The position numbers were made by a program, and so were the translations under genes. 17,270 nt of DNA from an uncultured Chlorobiales bacterium (GTDB lineage: Bacteria > Bacteroidota > Chlorobiia > Chlorobiales > Chlorobiaceae). The DNA lies in assembly GCA_903901395.1 (NCBI GenBank), contig CAIUQW010000233.1, positions 1 through 17,270 on the forward strand, in the 5' to 3' direction. Positions 16,377-17,270 of the stretch are shown here, piece after piece (the first letter of the stretch is position 1; the number at the start of each line of letters is the position of its first letter). The notes beneath the pieces were generated by a model that was given only the letters and a program-made list of their open reading frames with translations, was not told where the DNA came from and made no database searches.

Positions 16377-17222
16377 GATTGTCGGTTATATTTTATGACC
16401 ATTATAAGAAATGATTAATAATAAAACTGAATGTGTCATCCCTCCAAAAATGTATTTTTATTTATAAATTAAAAAGGTTCTTAAATGTATGCGGAAAAAT
16501 TTTTTATTCATCATTCTGGCACAACAGATCAGCACAAGGGAAAATTATTAATTATTTTGTTTTTGTAGCGGCAAATGATTGTGAATATATGAAATAAATA
16601 TCAACTAAGTCCATAAATTATTTAAACAGATTCTGTCTGGTATATACAATATAAAGGCGGTTCATATTAACGCAAGGTCGCAATAAAAGCATTGCATAAA
16701 ACATCTTGAGGGTTATTTTGTTATTTAAAACTATATCCATGAGTAAAGCAGTCATTTATATATTGTAAATTATGTCAAAATATTGTTGTGTCCAGGTGTT
16801 CTGAAATTAAAGTTATAGCACTTTTTGATGATCTCATTTATATATAAACATTCATATAATGATCACCAGCAAATGCATTCTGTCGATTCACGTATCAAAA
16901 CCATCATGCCTCGCTTGTAACTCTACTCCAATCGTATAGAAACCAGATACACGTTCTTATAGTTGATTGCTGTAATCTTATAGAATTACCGAAAAACCGA
17001 CATAAAATTGCACCGCCGCTTAAAAAAATACTGTTTTAATTTCATGTTGAATCTACGCTTAGTAGGTTGAATTTAAATAATCATTTAACAGATATAATCC
17101 TCAGCTATATACAGTTAGCAATAATCTTCCCGATAAATGCAACTATTATTAATGCAAATATCGATATTTTCAATCTACTTTTTCAGAATGAATATCATAG
17201 AAAGCTATATTTGTGAGAAAAT
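16377..17222. other. Long AT-rich spacer without a recognisable gene
   Basis: The spacer is about 846 bp with stops dense in all frames. On the minus strand TATAAT (16406-16401), 25 bp upstream of the kinase ATG, is a possible -10 element without a good -35 partner. A 12-bp AT palindrome, TTTATATATAAA, lies at 16837-16848. No tRNA, CRISPR repeat or conserved motif was recognised. A long leader, a small RNA or decayed sequence are all possible. Confidence 0.5.
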
Positions 17223-17270
17223 ATGAGAATTGCAAAGCGTTTTTTCTCCATAATTACCACGCACAGCTCA
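17223..17270 (+). CDS. Possible start of a gene running off the right edge
   Basis: ATG at 17223 opens a frame of 16 codons, MRIAKRFFSIITTHSS, that stays open to the window end. The basic residues followed by a hydrophobic patch would suit an exported or membrane protein. Upstream, TGTGAGAAA offers at best a weak ribosome-binding site. The frame is too short to identify. Confidence 0.3.
   Translation, partial: MRIAKRFFSIITTHSS

Overview
The window looks like a chromosome segment of a green sulfur bacterium (Chlorobiaceae, probably Chlorobaculum/Chlorobium). The strongest pointer is a CruA-type lycopene cyclase beside GC-rich housekeeping genes. GC-rich hairpins and a GTCATTGCGAG/GACGTGGCAATCC-type interspersed repeat also fit. 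The genus is an inference; no rRNA or tRNA gene was seen.

Layout. (1) 1-2743, minus strand: a tightly packed molybdate-uptake operon modD-modA-modB-modC, with modC cut by the window edge. (2) 2744-3181: the divergent control region, with three ATCCTAA-type half-sites. (3) 3182-5447, plus: an orphan LolD/MacB-type ABC ATPase and cruA, 19 bp apart. (4) 5448-5759: a cluster of GC-rich inverted repeats, the first a likely terminator. (5) 5760-7829, plus: ligA, with an unusual insertion in its zinc finger. (6) 7892-9350, plus: an AT-rich two-gene cassette encoding a small membrane-anchored protein and a SAP-domain protein whose Cys-rich tail resembles phage Mu F-like head proteins. (7) 9351-9746: AT-rich spacer with an interspersed inverted repeat. 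(8) 9747-12013, minus: the operon pdxJ-rdgB-uppP. (9) 12130-12420: a decayed IS256-family transposase marking the edge of a second AT-rich region. (10) 12500-17270: a surface/exopolysaccharide-type accessory region. It holds a broken PEP-CTERM protein gene (in-frame stop plus two frameshifts), a CpsB/YwqE-type PHP phosphatase gene, a small terminal-inverted-repeat element, a two-component pair (soluble kinase and OmpR-type regulator), and about 850 bp without a recognisable gene before a possible new gene at the right edge.

How the parts work together. ModABC imports molybdate for molybdoenzymes, and ModD is the NadC-like accessory protein. CruA cyclises lycopene on the way to chlorobactene/isorenieratene. 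LigA, PdxJ, RdgB and UppP are core functions; UppP recycles the undecaprenyl carrier that cell-wall and polysaccharide assembly share. The PEP-CTERM remnant, the CpsB-like phosphatase and the two-component pair are consistent with the start of an exopolysaccharide/exosortase-linked locus continuing past the right edge.

The most interesting items are the SAP/MuF-tail cassette, the (CT)8 tract inside the histidine kinase (a possible phase-variation switch), the multiply broken PEP-CTERM gene, and the heptad-duplicated insertion in the LigA zinc finger.
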